DNA from: Cardiocondyla obscurior
Taxonomy: Eukaryota; Arthropoda; Insecta; Hymenoptera; Formicidae
Reading direction: 5' to 3'
Assembly: GCF_019399895.1 (NCBI RefSeq)
Contig: NC_091864.1
Span: 12,440,001 to 12,504,000 of the forward strand
DNA length: 64,000 nt
The notes under the pieces are model-generated. The model was not told the DNA's origin. It made no database searches and saw only the letters and a list, made by a program, of their open reading frames with translations. The position numbers and the translations under genes are program-made. This document shows, in pieces, positions 50,201 through 61,900 of the stretch. Position 1 is the first letter of the stretch. Each line of letters begins with the position of its first letter.

Positions 50201-51762
50201 GTTACATATATAGGCACGTTTGATTATCAAGCGATATCGTAACGCGAGATAAAAGTAACAATAAAATGGGAAAATCTAAGAAAAGGGTGTTCTCCACAAC
50301 TCTATTTGCTTACACGCGCATTTCTAAACGTTATCTCGTACTTGTCTTAATAAATGTATTAGTGACACATAAGACTTTGATATATTGAAAACTATGGCGC
50401 GTTAAATACATTTTTTTATATAAAATATTATAAAAAAAAGAAAATTATATTTATTAAAATTGGTAAATAAAAATTAATACGACTTTAATTTTAAATATAA
50501 TTAAATACTAATGCAATTTAAATTATATACCGTTTATCTCGATTTTTTTTTCTTTTTTTCGTACATAAGTGTAAATAAGAAAATTAATAAGTTTGAAGAA
50601 AAGAAAAAGGGAAGCTAATTAATAAAATGCAATATCGCGATATTAAATAAATAACAAGAGACACTCAAATTATGAAAAGTGATATTTAAGAGAAACGGAT
50701 ATTTTATATCGCAATGTCGGCCAAAAGTTTGACTGTTTTATATTTCATAACTGTTTTGAATGCCTTAAATTTTTGTCACGTCATAACGTGCATCTGCTTC
50801 GCATGCTTGCACTCGAAATTAATAAAAGTATTAATTTAGCGCGACAATTGATGAACGCAAGCAACAATTAAGCGTCGTCCTGCTCTCGCACGTACTTGAG
50901 TAATACACTTTAACGTTGAAAATTATTTATGCAACGATCCGCAACGATACTCTGTTATGTAAGTAGCGTGTATCCGTGGTACCATCCGTAATTTTCGTTT
51001 TAGTGGGGTTTTTCCTGCGCGTCGATATACGCTTAAATCAACGCGGAAAATGTAGATTCTCGGTAACGTCGTGATGGTTATTAACTGAAAAATTATTAAT
51101 CACATATGTGTAAATTGCAGCTACCAAAGCGCCGGTTCGTAAATTTTTTTTCTTTTTGTTATATATTTTATTTTCCTCTTATCTCGCGCATTTTGTGACC
51201 GATAATGCACAAAAAAGACTTGAATATTTGATATGAAATCGGTGTAAAGTGTGAATCTATCAATCGTCAAACTGCGGATAATTTACTAAACATTACCTAT
51301 AGATTTATATATTTTTATATATATATTAATTTTATTGATGTATATTTTTATACGTATTAATTTTTATACATTATTAACATATGTTCTTCATTTATGTTTA
51401 AAGAAGCGTGTGATTGCTTTCACATTTTTTTTTTCTTTTTATAAATTATATTTCGCGCACTGAATCGAAAATGTCAAAAAATAGCGTAGAAAACTGATAT
51501 TAGTGCGCGAATTAATTTTAATAATAATATATTAAATTGCGATATGCCAATTTTTGTCGCAACCGCCGCTTTTGGACGCGATAACTCACATTTATCTAGT
51601 TTTATTCGCCATATGTCTGCGTGGTGTGTGTATTTTTGCATAAATTTTACTTGCGCGAATATCCTCGAGTCAGCAAATGTTTCTCGCATTGCGCAAAGTC
51701 GCGATTAGAATTTTGATCTAAATTGCAGCGCAAATTATAGAGAATGGCTCATTGCCGAAGGT

Positions 51763-51789
51763 AACTTACAAATAAAATTTGTAAGTTAA
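51763..51789. repeat. perfect 12-bp inverted repeat
   Basis: TAACTTACAAAT and ATTTGTAAGTTA are exact complements separated by AAA, in the Tret1-COX5A spacer. Confidence 0.75.
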
Positions 51790-53787
51790 AGAACCTGCAG
51801 ACCAGGAAGAACACGGGTGAATCGTAAAAAAGAAAATATATAAGCATATATAAATAACACCACGTTGTAAAGTGCGAATAAAAGCTACACGCTGAATTTG
51901 AAAGTTCGTATTCTTTTGTGGAAATCGTGGAAACGTATATCGCACTTATCTCGCTCTTATCATCTCATTATTTTGTCAAATGTTAATCGGTGAATGCTCG
52001 CGGTGCTTTTTGCGAGCTCGTATATTTTACTTCTAACACGCGTGCTTTATTAAAAGAAAAAGAAAAAAAAATATATATTGCAAGGTCCAAGAAGAATTTA
52101 TGTAACATCGACAACACTGATAGCTTTCTTCAATCAGATTAAACCCCAATATCTATTTTACCTGATTAAATAAATAACAGCACGATAAAATGCTCTCTAA
52201 GTTCAACAGTTGCAATAAGATAATTAAGTACACGCGAGTAAAATGAAAGATGAAAAAGAAAAAAAAAGTGGGAGAATGCAATTTAAAAATAAGGGGATTG
52301 ATGAATGGGCGTCTTATCACACACCTTTTACCTCCGATTTCCTTCGTGCGAGATGGTTTCCCTCGACGGGTCGGTGATCTCTCACTTTGGGCGAAAACGC
52401 AGGCCTGCCGAAGAAACTTGCGCAGGCTGTGTGAAACCGAGCTTGCGAGTCGTACTGACCAGCGTGTGCCGTGGTGTGCGACGAAGTATTGCCGCGGAAG
52501 CCCGCTACGCTAATCATCGGCCCCCAAGAATTCAATTCTTATCAGCCGCGTGCAGCCCGCCGAACGCGAAGTTATCTTGATTTCATCAGCAGCTTACGCG
52601 CCGACGCCGCGAATGAATCCTTAAAACGCTCCTCCGCGAAATGTGTGATGTACTTTTTTTTTCCCCCCTTTTGCATTACTTTTCCTTCGGTTTCCGATTT
52701 TGAATAATCGTGTGATTGCGATGCCTATCTTCGTTGATTTTCGTGCGAAAGTCCGAAGCTGCCCATCCATCCGGCGCGAATTAATTTGAGGGTAAACGAC
52801 GCCTTGGCGATCTTGCATCGTCGATGAGCATAAAGATAAATCACCTTTTTTTCTTTTGGATAAATCAGAATTTTGGTGATCATCTGACGCGGTAACAAAA
52901 CATCCGGAATGATATCGATAAAAGTTTATCTTATATTTTTATCATCGAATAAAAAATGCGTTTTCCGAGCCGCACGTAGAAAGAATTTAAATTTAGAAGA
53001 ATAAATGACACTTTGATCATTCTATTTCTTTAAAGTAACAATAAAATTTCTTTAAAATGTCACATGTCCTTTTAGATTTTTTTTTTTTGCTTTTTCTTTT
53101 TACTCTACATTTTATTTTACATACTTTCGGCAAATAGGAATATCGAAAAATGAAATAAAACTATTCTGTTTTGCATCACGTGCTTTATAACATTACCGGA
53201 AGTTATTGGCAATAATTAAAATAATATAAATATTATAAATAAATTTTATAAGCTATATATGAATATTGCAAATAAATCTTTATGAAATAAATTTGGAGTA
53301 GAAAATTTTAATAAGTCTGTACGTTATTTTTTTCAGAAATTAATTGAATTGAATTGAATTTTTTAACACGGTTTTTTTCTTTTTTAATTGATTTTTATAA
53401 CGTAACTTGTGGTTCATTTATTTGTATGCCACTTTCAGATAGTTATTATCAAACGCGTTACATTATCAAACGCATGCAGTGCATTGCGTGATTTTTCGTA
53501 GAATAATAGATCTCAGCGATTAAAATTTTTATTATTTACCTATTACTTTATGATTCATAATTCGCATATCATCCCTCGTAAATTACCGTAAAAATCTGGG
53601 CGATATATGAAATTGATAATCGATATATTCCACTATCTCAGCTTTATCTTTGATTGTGAAAGGCAGATAAAGCCGATAATCGCTCAGTAAAGGATGTAAA
53701 ATATGTTTTAAATGAGCAAACACAATTTATAACTTCATTCAAATAAATCAATACTTAAAATAAATGACATAAAAAAAAATTTTACTT

Positions 53788-53960
53788 ATAGACCGATATT
53801 CATAGAGAGTTCTTATATTCAAGATTGTTTTAAGTACAATCTTATTTGATTTCTAACCAATCACAGAGTGATATTATCGTCTTAAGACGACAAATAACTA
53901 CACTTAAGACTTTTTTTCTCACTTATGACACTTAAGAATAATCACAAACTTCTTTCCACA
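53788..53960. mobile_element. possible degenerate transposon fragment
   Basis: This stretch contains GACCGATATTCATAGAG, a short hairpin AAGATTGT/ACAATCTT, CTAACCAATCACAGAGTG, and three CTTAAG sites spaced over about 50 bases, one inside the palindrome GTCTTAAGAC. The texture resembles non-autonomous insect elements, but I could not define both ends. Confidence 0.25.
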
Positions 53961-55189
53961 GTTTTTCTAAGCCAAAAAGTTTTATATAAAGTACATACAT
54001 ATTTTATTAATACGTATTTATCTATAAAAAAAAATTTCTGGGAAAAAAAAATATATATAAAATAAAATTAATTAAATTAAAAAACATGAAAAAGAAATAA
54101 ATTTAGAATCAAGAGAAAGCCATTATACACTGACGCATTTTTGTTTGGGTGAATGACGCTGATATGTCGCTGCTTAATTATCGGTTTCTAATTCGAATAT
54201 AACAAATATATCTCGCCTGTAAACATTCTTAAGTAGCGATTTGATAATTATAATGTCACAATTTGGAAGAGTAAATTCATATTATCGTTGTCAGGTTATT
54301 AATTTCTTCCTATCGCAAAGTTATGCTAAAAAAAAAAAAAAAGAATTATCTTTCCATTAAAAGCACAATAATAGTTCTTATTTTAAATTAAACGCATTTG
54401 GTAATAATAGAAGAATAACTTTTGATCTGGACGGATGATGGAGGGCATATTTGCATACACAGTGTTTTGATTAATAATTAATACGTGACGTAAATGCATT
54501 CAACGTCAATAAATTCAACGAAATGCCTATCGGGCTTCCCATTTTTAAGTCAAGTGTCGCCAGATAATTTAAGTATTCTGTAATAGATTTATATTTTGAG
54601 GAAAAAAAAGGATGCACATTATATGTGTAACATTTATAAGACTTCATCTATTCGTTTTTTATATTTGTTTTAGCCGGTATATCTATATTTTTTTTTTTAA
54701 TAAAAGCACACGTACGATTTAAAAAGAAATAAGACTCTACTTTAATTAACTTTTATTTAGTTGTATCCAGTTTGTTATCGCGGATAGAATATTATCAATA
54801 TCTTATTGCTTGACGAAAGAGAAGACAGATTAGATTACGAACCGTGCATTATAGAAATTTTGCTAAGCGCAATTCTGTCTAATCAATTACCGATTAAGTT
54901 AAATACAAGTTCGATCGGAACGCCAACAAATTAAATTATCACTAAAAACACTTATCGTTGTAAAAGGACTTATTATCTTTCTTAAAAAAGAAAAAAAAAA
55001 GAAAATTAAATATTTTACAACAAGATGCATTCGCAAAGCTCTCTCGTCGAATCAAAATTATTACAAATTAAGAATTGCGAGTTGAAAATCGAAGATCAAC
55101 CCGTATACAACTGAATTAATAATAAAATCAAATTAATAAAAAAAAAAAAAAAGAAAAAAATGGTTTGTGCGATCGATGGTCTAATTTCC

Positions 55190-55436
55190 GATTTCTTCGC
55201 AGGCTCTTCATTTTCGACGACCAGTCGGGTAACACTGATATTCCGCGAGTCTCGTTCGAAAATCCGCGCCGGCGGCCGGCAGCAACCGGAAGTAGGTTGC
55301 GTCATCTCTCTTCGAGATCGCCGCGAGTGTCGGCCCGACAGCCGACTTCCGCTCCGCTTCGGTTTACGCAACAGACAGATAGATAATTTCGTCGGGCTTG
55401 TACTTTCTCGCGTAAGAACTTCCAGCGAAGAGAAAA
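55190..55436 (+). promoter_or_regulatory. COX5A promoter / 5' UTR region
   Basis: The 250 bp before the COX5A ATG are GC- and CpG-rich between AT-rich flanks, as expected for a housekeeping promoter and short 5' UTR. No perfect NRF1 site (GCGCNTGCGC type) was noticed. Confidence 0.4.
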
Positions 55437-56237
55437 ATGTTGCGCGTCGTAGCGACACGCGTGGCCTCGGCGGCCCGCACCGCGATGGTACCGCGGATCG
55501 CTGTTTCTGGCAGCCAGTGCACCAGGGCGTCCCACGACGGCCTCAAAGAGTCCGACGAGGAGTTCGACCAGCGATACGTGAACTTCTTCAACCGCACCGA
55601 CCTCGATCACTGGGAGATCCGGAAAGCCATGAACGACCTGGCCGGTGAGTTCGCTTGCTCTGTTTACTTCCAACTTCGATGAATCTTGAATACCCGAGAT
55701 TCATCACTTTAGTTATATCTGACGGGTATTTTCACCACGTAAATCTTAAGTTAAAAAGTGTCTGATACTTTTGATTTCACCACTCTGCTGTACGTTGAAT
55801 CAGTTATGATATTTTGGGATCGAATGTCTCTGTTTATAAAATAAAGGTATTTAATTGTAATTATCACGCTATATTTCTGTTATAGCCTCCAATGTTGCCT
55901 GGATATGTATCTTTATTTGGCTTATTATGAACGCATGCCCACATATCGACTGTAAAAACAAATTAATACTTTGTTCTGCTTCACAGGTATGGATCTTGTG
56001 CCAGAGCCCAAGGTTATATGCGCAGGATTGAGAGCTTGCAGAAGGCTAAATGACTTTGCACTTGCTGTAAGGTTTCTAGAGTCTGTTAAAGAGAAGGGCG
56101 GCTCGCAAGCTGACAAAATCTATCCTTACATTCTTCAAGAAATCAGGCCCACCTTGGACGAGCTCGGTATCAACACTCCTGAGGAGCTAGGATACGACAA
56201 GCCAGAACTAGCCTATGAATCGGTGTATCATATGTAA
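55437..56237 (+). CDS. COX5A: cytochrome c oxidase subunit 5A, mitochondrial
   Basis: This nuclear-encoded subunit of respiratory complex IV is on the matrix side of the inner membrane. Exons 55437-55644 and 55987-56237 (TAA) join in phase (G + GT ATG) into 152 residues, the normal family length. The first 30 or so residues are Arg/Ala/Ser-rich without acids (MLRVVATRVASAARTAMVPR), a typical mitochondrial targeting presequence. The mature part has family blocks EEFDQRYVNFFNRTDLDHWE, GMDLVPEPKVICAGLRACRR and LNDFALAVRFLE, and ends ELGYDKPELAYESVYHM. The start ATG has purines before it (agaaaaATG), and the upstream 300 bp is GC-rich. The intron is 342 bp. Confidence 0.96.
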
Positions 56238-56372
56238 TGAACTAAGAACTACGCTGTATAAATTCTAGTATTTATATATCCTTAGCTGCTGCCTTGGATG
56301 CAAATGTTAAGAGAATTAATTTGACAATGAAACTAAGCTTTATTTGTATCTATGCAATCAGCAGCATTGTTA

Positions 56373-56378
56373 AATAAA
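56373..56378 (+). promoter_or_regulatory. polyadenylation signal of COX5A
   Basis: A canonical AATAAA lies about 136 bp after the COX5A stop, in AT-rich sequence (gttAAATAAACATAC). It is the first canonical hexamer on the plus strand after the stop and gives a compact 3' UTR. Confidence 0.65.
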
Positions 56379-58999
56379 CATACATAATTCTATCAAGTCT
56401 ATTGTTCATAAAAAAAAATCGAAATGTAATTTATATAGTACATAAAATGTACCAAATTATTAATTTTAATTTAAACAATTATAATGTTGATAGAGAAATC
56501 AAGAAATTGTGATTGCTTTCGACATTTTCGCTCAAAGAAATCATTGCAATTTATTCTCAGAATAAAATTATTTTTTGTTTTTTTCTGTGCATTCAAAAAC
56601 TGCCGGTCTTTTCTTTTGCGCGTTGTTAATGATTGAAACATGTACAATAGCATTATATGATACGATCGGATAAGTAATTTTTAATTTGGTATAATTGCGA
56701 TAGAAGCGTGTAGAAGTGAAATTGAAGATGACGATATTTGCAAACTACATGACATGGAGATTGGGATATACATCAGCAACGTCATATACACATATGTCTA
56801 TAATTATCTAAAGTCGTAATACACTTTTTCCTGCTTTTCAAATGACACCAAACTTAATATATGCTCGGTATGTGCTTCGTTACAAACGGAAGGAAAATAT
56901 AACATGTTTATCTTACACGTGAGTATCGATATATTACATCGTTAAAGTAGTGGCCTCGATAAGAAAAAAGAAAATCCAACAATTAGTATCTAGTCATTAT
57001 GATGAGTTTTTTTTTTTAATATTTACTACTAACTTCAACTACTTTTCCTTATAATATTATAAAAATCTTTATAGTATTATTACACACGATTTCGAGAGCA
57101 TTTTGTTATTTCAATGTTACGATCGGAGGTGAGGATAGCTCTGCTCGGTGTTCAATTAATTAAAATAATTAAATAATTCTACGACTAAAGAATATCGTTT
57201 TATCATTTTCGAGTTATTTATATTTAAATAAAGTAATAATTATATATGTTGCAGTCATGGCACAAAAACAGAAGCTGCTAAAAGTACAGAATTGCAAAAA
57301 AAAAAAAAAAAAAAAAAAAAAGAGAGAGAGAGAGAAGAAAAATTGTTCCAGAAAACAATAATTCATTTTAAGTACCGTAACATTGAAATAAAATTGCACG
57401 CAAAAAATACACTTCGCCGCTTTAGATATATAAAAATGGGGGCAATAATTTTAAATACCACGATACAGTCCGACTACTTAATGTAAAATAGAATTGATTA
57501 CTTTTGATTGCCTTCAAGTTGAGTGAAGGGTAATACATGTGAATCCTGGTTTTTACAATCGTATGTTCTCTTTAAAAAATTAACACGTACAATATGACTT
57601 TACGAGAGCACGCACGAGAACGTTAAAATAATATTTTGTACAATTATGATATATCAGCTTTTATTCCTTGCCCTCGTTGAAAACTTAAACGACAGCTCGT
57701 TATTAAACACGTTAATCGAAGCAAATACACAAATGGTGCAGTAATATAAAATAAGACTACGGACACACGCCTCTCGTTGGTGCGCATTGAAATTACAAAT
57801 TCATATTCCGCATTATTAAATAATACAGAATACTGTATATTTTATATTATTATTATTATTGAAAAAACATACATCTTATATCCTATTTGTACCCGTCAGA
57901 AATGCTTAACTCTTTTTCTTTTTCATTATTTCTACTATCGCGATACTTTATATATTATATATGTACTAGCCTGTTTTGCACATCTTGGCTATTTAGAAAA
58001 AATTCCAAATGGTCAAGATAAGTGAGAAACGCTCATTGTATATATATATATTGTTACATAACTCTGTGATAAGAAAGTTATCTTGATAATTCTTTCCTTG
58101 ATATCGAATTTCGTACAATTCGAACAGATTGATCATACGATTTGTTTAACCCAATAAGTTTTGTTTTTTTTTTCTTTTTTTTCTTGTTCACAAAAGTAAA
58201 TTTCTTCATGACCAATTTAAAAATAAAAAAAGTCTTCTTTTTTTTTAAATTTATTTTTAGACACCTACGGGAAAGCTTTGTGCCTCTGTTAAATTTTGAA
58301 AAAGTACACTGTTATCAAAAGTCAATGAGTCACTTTTGCGGAAACCATCGAGCTTTGTGATAAATTTGGCTAATTAACGGAACTAAGTATAAATAAATTT
58401 TCGTATAAAATTGTTTCATAGAAAATATTAACAAATTAATAAATAAGAATCTTTGGTATGGTTACTCTCATGTATCAACTTGGTTCTAAGACTAGAAAAT
58501 ATGTACCTTACCTCGCGTAGCGCCGGAAAATCCAAGTGTCCACCACTTATGATTTTCCGGCAAGCGATGCGCGATCAATCGTAATTATCGTAAAATGTCT
58601 TTGAAACCAGACGCATGACATTGCATGGCACACTCGTCTGACGCGACAATAGACCTCCGAAATGAATCCTACATCCGAGGAATCGAATTGCAAGTAAATA
58701 CCCTCAAGCGTCTATGATGAGTCTTGAGTACAAATACGACTAATCCTAATTCAATTAATTTCACATACACCCACTCTCATTTTTTTTTTTTTTTTTTGGA
58801 TACAACCGCCGCTCGATAACGACGCAGTCAGCAAGACATGCTACACGGTGTAATGGCTTAAAGTAAAAGATGAAAACAACACCAATCGTTACTAATTCGT
58901 TCACACGCTTATCCTTTCCGTGTATCACCACGATGCACTGACATTTACAAATGGTACGGAACGATTTTCCTTGGATTAACTACATTACACTTAACGTGC
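56379..58999. other. intergenic between convergent COX5A and ewg
   Basis: AT-rich sequence with homopolymer and AG tracts. The ewg 3' UTR should occupy the right part. Nothing else was recognised. Confidence 0.5.
57296..57335. repeat. poly-A followed by (AG)n
   Basis: About 26 A residues run straight into about seven AG units, between COX5A and ewg. Confidence 0.85.
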
Positions 59000-61900
59000 C
59001 TATTCTGGGCTAGATACAGTTTGTTGTTGTTGACTGTCCTCGTCTTTAACAACTTCGGCCTGCATGGCCTTCGTCAGAACGTTGGCGTCTTTCAACGATA
59101 TTACTTGAAGAACTTGGTGTTCTCCAGAGGCGTTTATCATAGTCATGGGGTGGCCTTGAATGGTGACAGCCTCGATGGTGGTATCTCCATTTCCTGACTC
59201 GACCTTGGGCACCTGAACCATCGGCGTCACCACCTGCATCGTGCCGTCGCTCTGTATATTAGCCACCATAGTTTGATACATACTGGCGGACACCGGCACC
59301 GTGATCACTCCCGAGACTGAGACAGGATATCCTGAAACAAATGTACAATAAACGTTCTGCTCTTTGCTTATAATAAGGCAATTATTGCGTCTGTACTGCA
59401 GACTAGACAGTGAGAAATAAGTATCTCATATAAATTATACTCACAATGCGACAACGTCAAGAAGCTGTTTGCAAAGCGCTAAAACTGAACCAATACGAAA
59501 ATTGTGCACAATTTAAAAGTTGTGTCGGTCGCACTACGCATTCTTCATTCGGCAATTTTAGCCTCTAACAGTTAACAACTACTAATATACGATACAGCTG
59601 AACATTGGATTACTAATCCTTAATTAACGAGGCTTTTTCTTCACTGGCATGAGCGCGGTCTATCAGATCGCTGCTATTATTTGCAAACGAAACAATAATA
59701 AAATTTATATTGTTGTCGAGTAAAAAGTAATCAGAGAGTACCAGTTTCGCGCCAAAGGATAAGGGAACCAAAAGAAATGGATACACGAGTCTGCGAGACC
59801 GCTGCTTGCCAGTTAAATAAAAATTGAAAAAACATTAATAAATAAAAAATACGTAAAAAAAAATCAAGTATTGCGTAAATAAATGTCGAACCTACTTAAA
59901 GACGCAGAGTATCATTTAAATTGTAAAATCAAAATACAGTTTACGATGTAAGAAAATTAAGGCATTGAGGAACAGCGGGTGTTTAAGCTGTTTGAAGTCA
60001 AAATCTCAAATAATACAATTCGCATGATACTTCTAAAAAGCGCATAAATATTAAACTTGACACGTTACTTATTTAAAGTAGCTTAAACACAAGCTGCTGA
60101 AACATAATGTATGAAAATAATAGTACATCAACAAAAAAACACTATGTACAGCATGTTTATTTTTCTTCGTTTAATTAAAGACAGTAAACCAATTTTTAAT
60201 AATAAACATAATCGTAGAAGTTTTCTTCCATTATCGCGATTGCAATAGCGGATTTATGTAGTAATTGTTTATAAAATTAAAAATTTTAAGAATCCAGTGG
60301 CGATATACGTTTCACACATCGTGATCTCTTTTTTCATTACTTTATATATTAATATCATAGATATACGATATTAATATATAATATTATCGATAAATTTTTC
60401 TAATAACGCAAGTAATTGCATTATTACAAAAATTGCTAAAAACTCTGCAAATTTACTCTTACAAATACCGTAATAAAATCATGTACTGTCATACTTTAGA
60501 AATAAACACATGTCCTGTGCATGTTATATATGTATATATAATAGTTGCATGTTGTACACAAATAAATGCTTCTATCTTATTAAGAAATTTGTGAAAGTCT
60601 GAATAGCATGAATATTATATACATTACACAGTGCAATTGCGATTAATACTTTTAATACATCTCTTCATGTTACATAAGTTACATACAAGCGCACCATGGA
60701 TTCTTAAAGAACAAAATTTCAAAATAAAGCTGTGCACAGCTCCATTCATATAAAATTACCCTAAAATATATATATATACAATGCGAGACAAATACATAAA
60801 CTAGTCCAGATCCTACTTCATACAAAGTAGTATAAACACATAGAAACATGATTCTTGATTGGAGCATAGCAGACAGCATGCAAACAAAGTTCCGGGACCA
60901 ATAAAAATGAGTCACTGCTCAAGTATCTCCTGGCCGGCGACAGTGCAGAGCCTATAAAAAACTGTTTTACCGTGTCCGTCTTCGCCGGTTAGGATGATCT
61001 GGCCATCTTGACCTAATGTAGCTTCTGTGACGGTGTTCAAATCGACGGCCACACTACCTTCTGTGTTACCAGTTACTTCAGCTAACGCTTGCACATCTCC
61101 TTGACTTGTATGGATCTAAATACAATTGTAATAGATAAATGTTACATATTACGTTTATATTATATGCAGCTATTGTATAAATGTAATTATTATTTTTTCA
61201 AGTACACTGCATATCAAGAATTTTAAATTCTGCAGGCATAATATTATAATTAATATTAGTAATGATTGTTATAATATAAAATAGTATTATTTTAATATTT
61301 GTTATATTAAGTTTAATATATATTTTTTAAGCTAAAAATAATCTAGAAATATAAAAGATGTAAGAGCTTGCTGTTATAAATATCAATCTTTAGGTAATGT
61401 TAACTCGTGGTTTTATATTAAATATTAGTAGATTTCGAAGCGGACTTACAGTAGCGACTCCTTGAACTTGGGCTGTTGTACCATCTGGTAAGGTTATAAT
61501 CGGTGTACTAGGATCCACTTGTATAATAGAAACAGTTCCGTCTGGATTGGTTATTGTCTGCAATACAGTTGTTGGATACTGGGTCGTCATCTGTTAAAAC
61601 AATTTTAAGCCGTTAAACATCAATAAGTCACGTCAATAGAATGTGGATACAATATTCTACTTTAATTTACCACCCCTTCCCTTAATTTTTCGGAAAGTGA
61701 TTATAATAAAAAATGTTAAATACAAAAGTTGTAAAATCTCAATAGGACCATTACAAGAGTTATACCCATCCAGTAAAAAAATGACCTCAAAGCGCGGGTG
61801 AATCCAAATTAGGTTCCAAAACAAAATTTACGTACTTCTTGCAACGGTTCTGTTAAAACCTTACAACTTTTGTATTTAACATTTTTTTTGCTGTGACTGC

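Larger units (their letters stand above)
47257..55189. other. intergenic between Tret1-like and COX5A, divergent
   Basis: About 8 kb of AT-rich spacer between divergently transcribed genes. It includes the Tret1-like 5' flank, a GC-rich patch at about 52300-52620 with frames on both strands but no recognisable protein, the palindrome at 51763 and a possible transposon fragment at 53788-53960. Confidence 0.5.

Noticed and set aside
52250..52707. Cluster of plus and minus frames
   Set aside because: Local GC enrichment opens all frames; no recognisable protein and no splice partner.
55096..55673. Minus-strand and alternative plus-strand frames around COX5A exon 1
   Set aside because: They are shadows of the GC-rich promoter and first exon.
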